From Thermoactinomyces daqus (GTDB taxonomy: Bacteria > Bacillota > Bacilli > Thermoactinomycetales > Thermoactinomycetaceae), in the NCBI RefSeq assembly GCF_000763315.1, contig NZ_JPST01000003.1:186001-250000 (forward strand): 64,000 bases of DNA, written 5' to 3'. This document shows, one piece after another, positions 26,569-34,948 of the stretch. Both the position numbers and the translations under genes were made by a program. The notes beneath the pieces are model-generated. The model saw only the letters and a list, made by a program, of their open reading frames with translations, did not search any database and was not told where the DNA came from. Within the stretch, counting starts at the first letter, position 1. The number at the start of each line of letters is the position of its first letter.

Positions 26569-27720
26569 TTAAACAAGCCGTTCAATAATGGTTGCGTTCG
26601 CCATGCCAAGACCTTCACACATGGTCTGTAACCCGTAACGCCCGCCGCGCCGTTCCAGTTCATGCATCATGGTTGTCATCAACCGGGCCCCCGATGCCCC
26701 GAGCGGGTGTCCGAGAGCAATCGCTCCCCCGTTGGGATTCAGTTTTTCCGGATCGGCACCGGTTTCCTTCAGCCAGGCAAGCGGAACCGGTGCAAACGCT
26801 TCGTTTACTTCAAACACATCGATCTCACTCAGGGTGAGGCCCGCCTTTTCCAATACTTTTTTCGTCGCCGGGATCGGTCCGGTGAGCATCAGCGTCGGGT
26901 CCGATCCGACCACAGCGCGTGCCAGAACGCGAAAACGCGGTTTTAACCCGAGTTGTTCGGCTTTGTCACGGGACATGATCAGCAAAGCCGCCGCACCGTC
27001 ACTGATCTGGCTTGAGTTACCCGCATGAATCAGCCCGTTTTCCTGAAATGAAGGAGAAAGCGCTCTCATCTTTTCCATTGAAGTATCTTCCCGCGGTCCC
27101 TCATCCTTGTCTACAATTATCTTTCCTTTGTCTGGCAAAGTAACTTCCAGAGGCAAAATCTCTTGTTGAAAACGCCCGTCCTTCTGCGCCTTCACGGCTT
27201 TTTCGTGGCTGTTCAAAGAAAATTCATCCAATTGCGCGCGGCTGAAACCCCATTTTGCGGCAATCCTTTCCGCCGATAATCCCTGGTTGATGATTTCATA
27301 GCGGGAAGTGAGCTTCTCGCTGTATTCCGCCCCCTGCATATTGGAAAACATGGGAACGCGGGACATGCTCTCGACCCCTGCCGCCACCACCACATCCATA
27401 TCCCCGCTCATAATCGCTTGGGCCGCGAAATGAACGGCCTGCTGACTGGAACCGCACTGCCGGTCAATCGTCGTTCCGGGCACTTCCACCGGGTAACCGG
27501 CGATCAAGGCAGCGATTCTCCCGATATCGCCCGCCTGTTCCCCCACCTGGGAAACACAGCCCATGATCACGTCTTCCACCATCTCAGGGGAAATGCCGGC
27601 TCGCTCGACTACCGCCCTTAACACCATCGCGGCCAGTTCATCGGGGCGGATACCGCTTAAAACCCCGTTTCGGCGCCCAATCGGCGTTCTTACTGCTTCC
27701 ACGATCACTGCTTCGCGCAC
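26569..27720 (-). CDS. Acetyl-CoA C-acyltransferase (thiolase)
   Basis: 383-residue thiolase. The acyl-accepting cysteine is in [20 protein letters not shown]; the C-terminal His is in [20 protein letters not shown] and the second active Cys in [11 protein letters not shown]. It cleaves 3-ketoacyl-CoA to acetyl-CoA (or condenses two acyl-CoAs). GTG 27720 follows AAGGAGAGATTGAT. The operon context (acyl-CoA ligase, acyl-CoA dehydrogenase, CaiB-type protein, hydroxyacyl-CoA dehydrogenase) indicates degradation. Confidence 0.88.
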   Translation of the reverse strand: MREAVIVEAVRTPIGRRNGVLSGIRPDELAAMVLRAVVERAGISPEMVEDVIMGCVSQVGEQAGDIGRIAALIAGYPVEVPGTTIDRQCGSSQQAVHFAAQAIMSGDMDVVVAAGVESMSRVPMFSNMQGAEYSEKLTSRYEIINQGLSAERIAAKWGFSRAQLDEFSLNSHEKAVKAQKDGRFQQEILPLEVTLPDKGKIIVDKDEGPREDTSMEKMRALSPSFQENGLIHAGNSSQISDGAAALLIMSRDKAEQLGLKPRFRVLARAVVGSDPTLMLTGPIPATKKVLEKAGLTLSEIDVFEVNEAFAPVPLAWLKETGADPEKLNPNGGAIALGHPLGASGARLMTTMMHELERRGGRYGLQTMCEGLGMANATIIERLV

Positions 27721-27744
27721 ATCAATCTCTCCTTCTCCATTTCT

Positions 27745-28923
27745 CTAAATAATGTTTTCCTCCCGAAAACGCAAGATTTGTTCCTCGTTATACCCCAATT
27801 CCTGCAAATACTCTTGGTTATGCTCACCCAAGGAGGGAGCAAAAGAGCGGATCGTCCCCACCGCTTCCGACAGTTTGATCGGAATCCCCGGAAGCCGGAC
27901 ATTTCCGACTGAGGGATGTTTCGTGTCCTCGATCATCCGGCGATGGAGCACCTGCGGGTCACGCACCATTTCATCCATATTCAAAACCGGTGAGACACAG
28001 GCGTCTTTTCCGGCAAAAACATTCATCCAGTGCGACAGCGTCTGTTTTTTGATCGCGGCGGCAATGATCTTTTTCATCTCCTCCTGTTCCGCTGGCGTTG
28101 CCTGTAAACGGGGGATCAGATCTCCCCTGCCGATTCCGTGGCAAAAGGTTTTCCAAAACTTGGGCTCGAGCGCACCCACTGCCAAATACCGATGATCTGC
28201 CGTTTCATAAACGCTGTAACAAGCCAGCCCGCCCGACAGGGGCAATTCCCCCCGTACCGGTTCCTTCCCTGTCGCCAGATAATGCGGGAGAATTGTCTGC
28301 ATCCAGGAAATAACCCCGTCCAACATTGAAATATCCACCAGTTGTCCCCTTCCGGTCTGATCACGGGCACGCAAGACCAAAAGAATTCCAGCGACCGCCA
28401 TCATTGCCCCGCCCCCGAGATCGGCAATCTGCACCGCGGGCAGAACCGGTTTTCCTTCTCTTTCACCTTGCAATGCCAACAACCCGGCATAGCTGATGTA
28501 ATTGAGGTCATGCCCTGCCTGGTCGGCATACGGGCCGTCCTGACCATAACCGGTAATGGCGCAATAGATCAACCCGGGGTTGATTTTTTTCAAGGCATCA
28601 TATCCAAGCCCCAGTCGCTCCATCGTACCTGGACGGAAGGATTCGATTACAACATCTGCCCGCTGCACCATTTCCCGGAAAATATTCTTGCCTGCCTCTG
28701 TCTTCAAATTAAGGGTGACGCTTTTTTTATTGCGGTTGAGAGAGGCGAAGAGCGCACTTTCCCCGTTCCATTCGTTCCCGTACCACCTGGCGTAATCGCC
28801 CAGGCCGGGCTCTTCAATCTTGATCACCTCCGCGCCAAAGTCCGCCAAAAGCATGGTACAATACGGCCCTGGCAACAGGCGGGTCAGGTCAAGCACACGC
28901 AGAGATGAAAGCGGCAATGGCAC
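27745..28923 (-). CDS. CaiB/BaiF-family protein, alpha-methylacyl-CoA racemase-like
   Basis: 392 residues of the type III CoA-transferase/racemase family: LRVLDLTRLLPGPYCTMLLA, LADFGAEVIKIE and SFRPGTMERLGLGYD. The segment QAGHDLNYISYAGLL plus ADLGGGAMMAVAGIL corresponds to the His and Asp of the alpha-methylacyl-CoA racemase active site, so racemisation of a 2-methylacyl-CoA is more likely than CoA transfer. That would let the operon handle branched fatty acids, common in Bacillales membranes. GTG 28923 follows GAGGGGGAT. It lies between the acyl-CoA dehydrogenase and thiolase genes with about 24 bp gaps. Confidence 0.8.
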   Translation of the reverse strand: MPLPLSSLRVLDLTRLLPGPYCTMLLADFGAEVIKIEEPGLGDYARWYGNEWNGESALFASLNRNKKSVTLNLKTEAGKNIFREMVQRADVVIESFRPGTMERLGLGYDALKKINPGLIYCAITGYGQDGPYADQAGHDLNYISYAGLLALQGEREGKPVLPAVQIADLGGGAMMAVAGILLVLRARDQTGRGQLVDISMLDGVISWMQTILPHYLATGKEPVRGELPLSGGLACYSVYETADHRYLAVGALEPKFWKTFCHGIGRGDLIPRLQATPAEQEEMKKIIAAAIKKQTLSHWMNVFAGKDACVSPVLNMDEMVRDPQVLHRRMIEDTKHPSVGNVRLPGIPIKLSEAVGTIRSFAPSLGEHNQEYLQELGYNEEQILRFREENII

Positions 28924-28947
28924 TTGCGAATCCCCCTCTTTCGCTTC

Positions 28948-30093
28948 TCATAAACCGAGGCGTTTGGCGATAATGGTTTTCATGATCTCATTGGTGCCCG
29001 CATAGATGGCGGAAACCGGGATATCGCGGTAACGGCGCGCGATCGGATACTCTTCCATGTATCCATACCCGCCATGGAGTTGCAGGCACTCGGCAGCCAC
29101 TCGCTTGGCCATTTCCGTCTGCCACCATTTGGCCATCGATACCCGGGTCACCAGATCTTCTCCTGCCATGTGTGCGGCAATCAATTGATCGAGAAACGCC
29201 CGCCCCACCTCAATCTCTGTCGCCATTTCGGCAATTTTGAACTGTGTGTTTTGAAATTGGCTGACCGGTTGTCCGAACGCCTTGCGCGTTTTTACATAAT
29301 CAATGGTCATCCTGAGCATCTCTTCCGCCGCCACCTGTGCACAGATCGCTACCACCAGGCGCTCCTGTTGCAGCTTTTCCATCATGTACGCAAATCCTTT
29401 TCCTTCTTCCCCCAGCAAATTTACGGCCGGAACCCGGCATTGATCAAAAATGAGTTCCGCCGTATCCTGACAGTGAAGCCCCATTTTGTTCAGCTTTCTT
29501 CCCCTGAAAAATCCCGGAGTACCCCGTTCCACCAAAATGAGGCTGATTCCTGTATGTTTGGGCCTTGCATCGGGATCGGTCTTGACGGCAACGAGAACCA
29601 GATCCGCTGAAATTCCGTTGGTGATAAAAGTTTTCTGCCCATTGATCACAAATTCGTCGCCGTCGCGGATCGCGCTCGTCTGAATGTTAGCCAGATCGGA
29701 ACCCGCTCCCGGCTCGGTCATGGCGATGGCCGTGATAATATCCCCGTTGGCGCATCCCGGCAACCAACGGCGTTTCTGCTCCTCCGTACCGTAGGCAACG
29801 ATGTAAGGAACGACGATATCATTATGAAGTCCGATCCCGACAAGTCCGGAACCGATGCGTTCCAATTCCTCATTGATCACCACAGAGTAGCCCCAGTCGA
29901 CTCCCGAACCGCCGTATTGCTCCTCCAGACCCGGACACAGATACCCTTGATTCCCCATTTTTCTCCAGAAAGAGCGGGGAATTTCGCGATTCTTCTCCCA
30001 CTGATCATAAAAGGGAGCCGCCTCTTTTTGCAGAAATTTGCGCAGGGATTGGCGAAAGAGCTGGTGATCTTCTGTCAGGTACGGATGGTTCAT
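28948..30093 (-). CDS. Acyl-CoA dehydrogenase
   Basis: 381-residue FAD-dependent dehydrogenase introducing the 2,3 double bond in acyl-CoA. Signatures are AIAMTEPGAGSDLANIQT, FITNGISADLVLV, RKAFGQPVSQFQNTQFKIAE and QLHGGYGYMEEYPIARRYRD; the catalytic Glu is in YAGTNEIMK near the C-terminus, as in short/medium-chain enzymes. The start ATG 30093 is preferred (purine-rich GGGGAGAGGA just upstream) over ATG 30111. The stop lies 24 bp before the CaiB-type gene. Confidence 0.88.
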   Translation of the reverse strand: MNHPYLTEDHQLFRQSLRKFLQKEAAPFYDQWEKNREIPRSFWRKMGNQGYLCPGLEEQYGGSGVDWGYSVVINEELERIGSGLVGIGLHNDIVVPYIVAYGTEEQKRRWLPGCANGDIITAIAMTEPGAGSDLANIQTSAIRDGDEFVINGQKTFITNGISADLVLVAVKTDPDARPKHTGISLILVERGTPGFFRGRKLNKMGLHCQDTAELIFDQCRVPAVNLLGEEGKGFAYMMEKLQQERLVVAICAQVAAEEMLRMTIDYVKTRKAFGQPVSQFQNTQFKIAEMATEIEVGRAFLDQLIAAHMAGEDLVTRVSMAKWWQTEMAKRVAAECLQLHGGYGYMEEYPIARRYRDIPVSAIYAGTNEIMKTIIAKRLGL

Positions 30094-30120
30094 TCCTCTC
30101 CCCTCCCTCATTCGGGCTGT

Positions 30121-31668
30121 TTATTGCCACGATCCACTCCTTAATAGAAACTTCTGAATCTTACCGCTGGCATTGCGCGGAAGTTGTCCGACAAAAACAT
30201 ATCTCCGGGGCCGTTTGTACCGGGCCAGCTTTCCGCTTTCCTGGCAAAAGCGATCCAATTCATCGGCCGTGAGATCCGGATTTTTTTTGACCACATAAGC
30301 CACCACCCGCTGCCCCCACTTCTCATCCGCTTCTCCCAGGACAGCCACATCCAGCACCCCGGGGTGTTCATGCAACAAATCCTCCACTTCCCGAGGATAA
30401 ATATTTTCTGCACCGCTGGTAATCATGTCATCCACCCGGTCGGCGACCCACAGATAGCCGTCTTCATCGACATAACCCAAATCCCCAGAATGGTACCAGC
30501 CTTTGTACATCGCTCTGGCTGTAGCCTCTTCCCGTTTGTAATACCCCATCATCATGCACGGCCCGCGCATGATAATTTCGCCGACATTTCCAGGTTCCAG
30601 CACATCATCCGGTTCTGACGGCGCTCCTTCCCGCACTTGGACCACGCGAATTTCATGGCCGAGGCACGCTTTCCCGGCTGATCCCGCCTTGCTCAGCTGT
30701 TCGTCCTCGAATAAAAAGGTGACCGCAGGCCCCATTTCCGTCATGCCATAAGCCTGAATCAGATCAATGCCCAACTTTTCCCGGCAGGAGCGCACCAGTG
30801 CCGGAGCCATCGGAGCCCCTCCGTAAAAACCGAGGCGCAGAGATCCCAGACGATTGTAGTCAAATTTCTCCTGCAACAACATATTCCACATGGTCGGAGC
30901 AGCAAAAAAGTAGGAAATTTTCTCATCAGCAACAATCTGCCATACTTGTTTTGGAGCAAAATGATGCATGATCACCTGGCTGGCGCCGACCATAACACGG
31001 GGCAAAAAGCAACAGTGCAGTTCGGCACAGTGAAACATCGGCGCGACGGTCAATCCACGATCTTTCGCCGTCAGCCGTTTGGCTCCGATCACAATCATAC
31101 CCTGCTCCACCATAGTCCGGTGGGAGTGCATGACGCCCTTGGGCTTTCCGGTCGTCCCGCTGGTATACATGATCGCGTAGAGATCCTCTTCCGATACATC
31201 TGCATCGGGCCGGGTATCGGACGCAGCGAGAACCTGCTGATGATAATCAACCGCATAGTCAGGAGGATCAGAGTCAATAAACCAGAAGGCGGTTCCCGGG
31301 AAGCCTTTGTGAACCGCGGCAACGCAGGGCTCAACAGCCTGTTCAAACAACACGATTTTCGGTTCGGCATCCTGTAAAATAAACGCGATTTCCTCAGCAG
31401 ACAGGCGAAAATTGACCGGATTGAAAACGGCGCCGATCTTGGCACAAGCGAGGAGGGAAGTGGCCAGCTCTTCCGTGTTATAAAGGTACGCAGTAACCCT
31501 GTCCCCTTTGCGCACACCGGCTGCCAGAAAAGCATTGGCTGCCCTGTTCACCTCACGGTCCCACTCTCTGTACGTCAAACGCCGTCCCTTCCTGACATCA
31601 TAAACCGCTTCCTTCTGCGGAAATTTGCTGACTGTTTGCTCAAACATCCGCCCAATGGTAGGATGCAT
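30121..31668 (-). CDS. Acyl-CoA synthetase (AMP-forming ligase)
   Basis: 515 residues; activates a carboxylic acid to its CoA thioester through an acyl-adenylate. The AMP-binding P-loop is MYTSGTTGKPKGVMHSH, followed by YGMTEMGPAV, YHSGDLGYVDEDGYLWVADR and the terminal catalytic Lys in NASGKIQK. The N-terminus and length suit medium/long-chain fatty acid ligases. GGGAGGGAACCAG precedes ATG 31668. It is the first gene of the operon, so it determines what enters the pathway; no enoyl-CoA hydratase gene is present in the operon. Confidence 0.85.
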   Translation of the reverse strand: MHPTIGRMFEQTVSKFPQKEAVYDVRKGRRLTYREWDREVNRAANAFLAAGVRKGDRVTAYLYNTEELATSLLACAKIGAVFNPVNFRLSAEEIAFILQDAEPKIVLFEQAVEPCVAAVHKGFPGTAFWFIDSDPPDYAVDYHQQVLAASDTRPDADVSEEDLYAIMYTSGTTGKPKGVMHSHRTMVEQGMIVIGAKRLTAKDRGLTVAPMFHCAELHCCFLPRVMVGASQVIMHHFAPKQVWQIVADEKISYFFAAPTMWNMLLQEKFDYNRLGSLRLGFYGGAPMAPALVRSCREKLGIDLIQAYGMTEMGPAVTFLFEDEQLSKAGSAGKACLGHEIRVVQVREGAPSEPDDVLEPGNVGEIIMRGPCMMMGYYKREEATARAMYKGWYHSGDLGYVDEDGYLWVADRVDDMITSGAENIYPREVEDLLHEHPGVLDVAVLGEADEKWGQRVVAYVVKKNPDLTADELDRFCQESGKLARYKRPRRYVFVGQLPRNASGKIQKFLLRSGSWQ

Positions 31669-31955
31669 CTGGTTCCCTCCCCCAAATCGGATCGCCTGAT
31701 CTCTCCTGATTCTTTTTCAAATCACTATTCATTAATTTCTTTATATTATGAAACCATTTCTATGATTATTGTAACAAAAAATGAAAAACTGTGTCGTTAA
31801 CTTCTGAAAGAAAAAGCCGGGCCCGCAAACCCAGCCCAGCTTGTTTTATCTTTCAAAGGGGATCGGTACTATTCTGCGGCAACCTTTACAACCAGGGAGC
31901 CGGAAGCAAAAAGCGGCACCAATCCACAACCTCGGAAGAGTCCAAACTTAACTTT
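31669..31955 (-). promoter_or_regulatory. Promoter region of the acyl-CoA operon
   Basis: The A+T-rich stretch about 31700-31790 upstream of the ligase start holds a minus-strand TAATAT-like -10 but no convincing -35. The direct motif ATGAATAGTGATTTG resembles half of a fatty-acid-repressor site only loosely. No gene is seen. The remainder holds the terminator listed at 31811-31842. Confidence 0.3.
31811..31842 (-). terminator. Intrinsic terminator downstream of vanW-like gene
   Basis: Read on the minus strand, AAGCTGGGC and GCCCGGCTT pair (one wobble) around an 11-nt loop and are followed by TTTTTC. It lies about 115 bp after the VanW-like stop. Confidence 0.6.
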
Positions 31956-32708
31956 TTACTGTGGAATCCGCAGCGGATTTTGCAACTCTCTTTTTATTTT
32001 TTTCGGATCGAGAGACATCGGCTCATCCGGGGTGACGCGGATGATTTCCGGCAGTGTGGTTGGCGGAGCGGCTACTTTCCGCCTCAGCGCATTAACATGA
32101 GCTGGAGCATAGATTGCCACTGTGATTCTCCCGTTTTGAGTCTTCGCCGCAATTCTGATTGGAACGTTTAATTGATTTTGAAACTTGAAATCAGGTTCTT
32201 TCCAGGAAACAGTGGCATCCCTTCCTTTCGGCACATATGTAACAACATGACTGTGGCTCACCCGTTCAATAATGCGCAACCCGGCAGCATCCGCGGCATT
32301 GTACAAAGTGGAAGAGGTTTGGCAGACCCCGCCGCCGATTCCTTCCGTATACTCTCCTTTCACAATCTCCGGAGCAGGCAAATATCCGCGTTGAGGCGTC
32401 CGCTTTCCCACCACCTGATTAAAGGAAAACACCTCTCCCACATTCAGCACATGGCCGTTAATCGCCTCGCTTGACAGTTGGATATTGTGGACGCGATTCG
32501 TCTTGGTCTGGTCAAAAAAAGTTGCATAGGAAGCGAGAAGCTTGTCTCCCGTATTGAGCAAATCAAGCGTTTCCAGCCTCCCGTCCCTTGTCGGAACGCT
32601 CACTTCCGTTTGCTTCGGAGGAGCCTGGTTCCCGGTTTGATTTTGCTTCAACGCACAGCCGGATCCCAAAAAAAGCGCACACAGAATAAAAATCGCCCAG
32701 CGCTTCAT
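31956..32708 (-). CDS. VanW-family lipoprotein
   Basis: 250 residues with a lipoprotein signal ending LFLGSGC. The VanW domain is seen as VLNVGEVFSFNQVVGKRTPQ, GYLPAPEIVKGEYTEGIGGG followed by VCQTSSTLYNAA, and VSHSHVVTYVPKGRDATVSW. The exact biochemical role of VanW proteins is unknown; they are found near glycopeptide-resistance genes and as surface proteins in spore formers. ATG 32708 is chosen because AAGGAGG lies just upstream; the open frame extends further but would bury the signal peptide. No resistance genes neighbour it, and terminators on both sides suggest a single-gene unit. Confidence 0.85.
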   Translation of the reverse strand: MKRWAIFILCALFLGSGCALKQNQTGNQAPPKQTEVSVPTRDGRLETLDLLNTGDKLLASYATFFDQTKTNRVHNIQLSSEAINGHVLNVGEVFSFNQVVGKRTPQRGYLPAPEIVKGEYTEGIGGGVCQTSSTLYNAADAAGLRIIERVSHSHVVTYVPKGRDATVSWKEPDFKFQNQLNVPIRIAAKTQNGRITVAIYAPAHVNALRRKVAAPPTTLPEIIRVTPDEPMSLDPKKIKRELQNPLRIPQ

Positions 32709-32762
32709 CTTCAACCTCCTTCCTGCTAAAGGTAATTTTCTCCCCATCCATCAAAAAAATGT

Positions 32763-32799
32763 AAAGAGCCCAGATTCCCGCATGGGGAAAATGGGCTTT
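32763..32799 (-). terminator. Probable terminator after the methyltransferase gene
   Basis: On the minus strand AAAGCCCA and TGGGCTcTTT pair around a loop containing an inner CCCC/GGG pairing, with a TTTACATTTTTTT tail. It lies 15 bp after the methyltransferase stop. Confidence 0.55.
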
Positions 32800-32813
32800 G
32801 CCGGAAACCGCGA

Positions 32814-33755
32814 TCAATGAAAAAAGGATCGAAAAAAGCGCACTTGCGGCTCATCGCCTTTGTTTTTCACTTCGGCCAGAGCCGCCCGGTAAAACCGGTA
32901 TGCGTTCATATGGGGACCACCCGGATTCATGTAGCGTTTCCGAAATTCAACCGAATTGACATCTTCCACCAGCTTCAGCCCGTGTGATTCCAGATAGGCG
33001 GGAAGTTCTTCGGGAACCATCCCGAACGTCCACGGCTCATCAATCCATGTCAGCAACCGGTAGATCCGCCGCGTCTCCGGGCTGCTTGCCAATGTGTCAA
33101 TCGCCTGCTTATGGACGTAGGTAAAAAGGATAAAACTCCCCGGCGCCGCCGTGCTGATAAATCGCAGCGTCAGATCGACCGCTTGTTCAATCAGATAGTT
33201 GGTCACCCCTTCCCAAATGAAAAAGGCGGGCCGGGTTAAATCAAATCCCGCCTTCAGCAACGTATCTTCCAATTTTTGAACATTCAGATCCGTCTCTACA
33301 AACGTCACTTTCCGCGTCCGGCGCTTGAGCACCCGCTTCAGCTTTTTTTGCTTGACCGACAGGGTTTGCGGTTGGTCCACTTCAAAAACATGCACCCGCT
33401 CAATATCCGCAATCCGATAAGCGCGGCTGTCATATCCCGAGCCCAATATGACCACTTGTTCAATTCCTTTTTCCAATGCATTTGTCAGATGATCATCAAT
33501 CAGCCGGGTGCGGGCCACCCCGGATGCTCTTGCCCCCGGGCCAAAACAATCGACGAGAAAGGGAACCACTTTCCCGAACAACGGTACCCGTGACAGGCAG
33601 GAAGCCACCTGCAAGGGAAGGCTTAAAAATCTCACTGCAAACGGGTCTTCAAACAAGCGCCTCTCTTTCGGAAAGGAATACTCCAGCGCCCGAAAAAAAG
33701 CGACGAACTCAGCCGTCTTACTCGCCCGGGCGCTTTTTCGCCTCTTATGGCTCAT
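32814..33755 (-). CDS. Class I SAM-dependent methyltransferase, LCM/PPM family
   Basis: 313 residues of the leucine-carboxyl-methyltransferase-like family (TIGR00027 type): RALEYSFPKERRLFEDPFAV, GVARTRLIDDHL, the SAM motif VVILGSGYDSRAYRI, VFEVDQP, FIWEGVTNYL. Members methylate small molecules, often polyketide-like or carboxylate substrates; the target here is unknown. ATG 33755 follows GGGAGGTGGAAAGGACTG; an in-frame extension to 33818 is unsupported. Monocistronic by appearance, with hairpins on both sides. Confidence 0.8.
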   Translation of the reverse strand: MSHKRRKSARASKTAEFVAFFRALEYSFPKERRLFEDPFAVRFLSLPLQVASCLSRVPLFGKVVPFLVDCFGPGARASGVARTRLIDDHLTNALEKGIEQVVILGSGYDSRAYRIADIERVHVFEVDQPQTLSVKQKKLKRVLKRRTRKVTFVETDLNVQKLEDTLLKAGFDLTRPAFFIWEGVTNYLIEQAVDLTLRFISTAAPGSFILFTYVHKQAIDTLASSPETRRIYRLLTWIDEPWTFGMVPEELPAYLESHGLKLVEDVNSVEFRKRYMNPGGPHMNAYRFYRAALAEVKNKGDEPQVRFFRSFFH

Positions 33756-33870
33756 CAGTCCTTTCCACCTCCCATTAAGGAGAATAACCAGGCAATCAAT
33801 GAGAAGATCATTTTTCATTCATATGTTCTTTTTCTTGCATTATGTTCTCCCGACAATCGGCCGAGGCAAG

Positions 33871-33918
33871 CAAAAAAAATGGAATGGCATTCTGAACAGA
33901 TTCGGAACACCATTCCAT
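33871..33918 (-). terminator. Intrinsic terminator after the stress SDR gene
   Basis: On the minus strand ATGGAATGG and CCATTCCAT form a perfect 9-bp stem with a long loop containing a second GAAC/GTTC pairing, followed by eight Ts. It lies just after the SDR stop at 33932. Confidence 0.8.
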
Positions 33919-33931
33919 CACCATCTCTTTT

Positions 33932-34807
33932 TTAACCATTCACGATCTCTCCGCCATTCACATGGAGAATCTGCCCGGTCATATAAGAAGAATCATCCGA
34001 TGCCAGAAAAACATAGGCCGGGGCCAGTTCCACCGGTTGTCCGGGTCTTCCCATCGGGGTATCGGTGCCGAACTTGGCCACCTGGTCGGCCGGAAAAGTG
34101 GACGGAATCAGCGGCGTCCAGATTGGCCCCGGGGCCACGCCATTGACGCGAATTCCCCTTTTCACCAGGGAGAGCGCCAATGAACGGGTAAATGAGACAA
34201 TCGCTCCCTTCGTTGCCGAGTAATCGATTAATTGCTCATTTCCCTTGTAAGCAGTCACTGAAGTTGTGTTAATAATGGCGCTTCCTTGCTTTAAATGCGG
34301 GGAAGCGGCCTTGACAAAATAAAAAAACGAAAAGAGATTCGTTCGGAACGTTTTTTCCAGCTGAGCCTGAGTAATCTGTTCCACTCCCGACTGCGGTGTC
34401 TGCTCAGCAGCATTATTTACCAGAATGTCCAGCCGGCCCAGCTCTCTCACCACTTCGGTGACAACCTGTCCGCAAAACGATTCGTCGCCAATGTCACCGG
34501 CAAACGCCAACAATCGCCGGCCCAACCCTTCCACATACCGTTTTGTCTCCGCGGCATCGCTCTCTTCATTCAAATAAACAATCGCCACATCAGCCCCCTC
34601 TTTGGCAAAAGCCACGGCGACCGCCCTGCCGATCCCGCTGTCCCCTCCGGTGATCAAAGCCACTTTTCCCGCAAGTTTGCCACACCCGGGGCGGTCGGGC
34701 CGATCAAACACCGGCCGCGGATCCATTTCCGCTTCCAGTCCGGGTCGCCTCTCCTGATGCTGCGGCGGAAGAATGGGCTTGGACTTCGTTTGACTTTGTT
34801 TGGACAA
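33932..34807 (-). CDS. SDR-family oxidoreductase, YdaD/YhxC general-stress type
   Basis: 291 residues with an N-terminal extension (LPPQHQERRPGLEAEMDPRP) typical of the B. subtilis YdaD/YhdF/YhxC group. TGGDSGIGRAVAVAFAKEGA is the cofactor site, VNNAAEQTPQSG replaces the usual NNAG, INTTSVTAYKG and YSATKGAIVSF carry the catalytic residues, and the C-terminus reads SYMTGQILHVNGGEIVNG. These proteins are part of general stress responses in related bacteria; substrate unknown. It has its own terminator and a GGAGGAAAG ribosome site before ATG 34807. Confidence 0.82.
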   Translation of the reverse strand: MSKQSQTKSKPILPPQHQERRPGLEAEMDPRPVFDRPDRPGCGKLAGKVALITGGDSGIGRAVAVAFAKEGADVAIVYLNEESDAAETKRYVEGLGRRLLAFAGDIGDESFCGQVVTEVVRELGRLDILVNNAAEQTPQSGVEQITQAQLEKTFRTNLFSFFYFVKAASPHLKQGSAIINTTSVTAYKGNEQLIDYSATKGAIVSFTRSLALSLVKRGIRVNGVAPGPIWTPLIPSTFPADQVAKFGTDTPMGRPGQPVELAPAYVFLASDDSSYMTGQILHVNGGEIVNG

Positions 34808-34948
34808 TTTCTTTCCTCCTTCGCTCTTTATATCCTTAGGTTGTCCAAAACGCCACCCTCTTATACCCCGCCAATTCGTGCCCCGGTACGCACGGAGGCT
34901 GATTTCTTTTTTTATTCTGCAATTGCTTTTGTTTTTAACAGCGGGTGT

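Noticed and set aside
31956-32708. Vancomycin-resistance role for the VanW-like gene
   Set aside because: No vanHAX, vanS/R or related genes nearby; VanW domains are common in spore formers without resistance.
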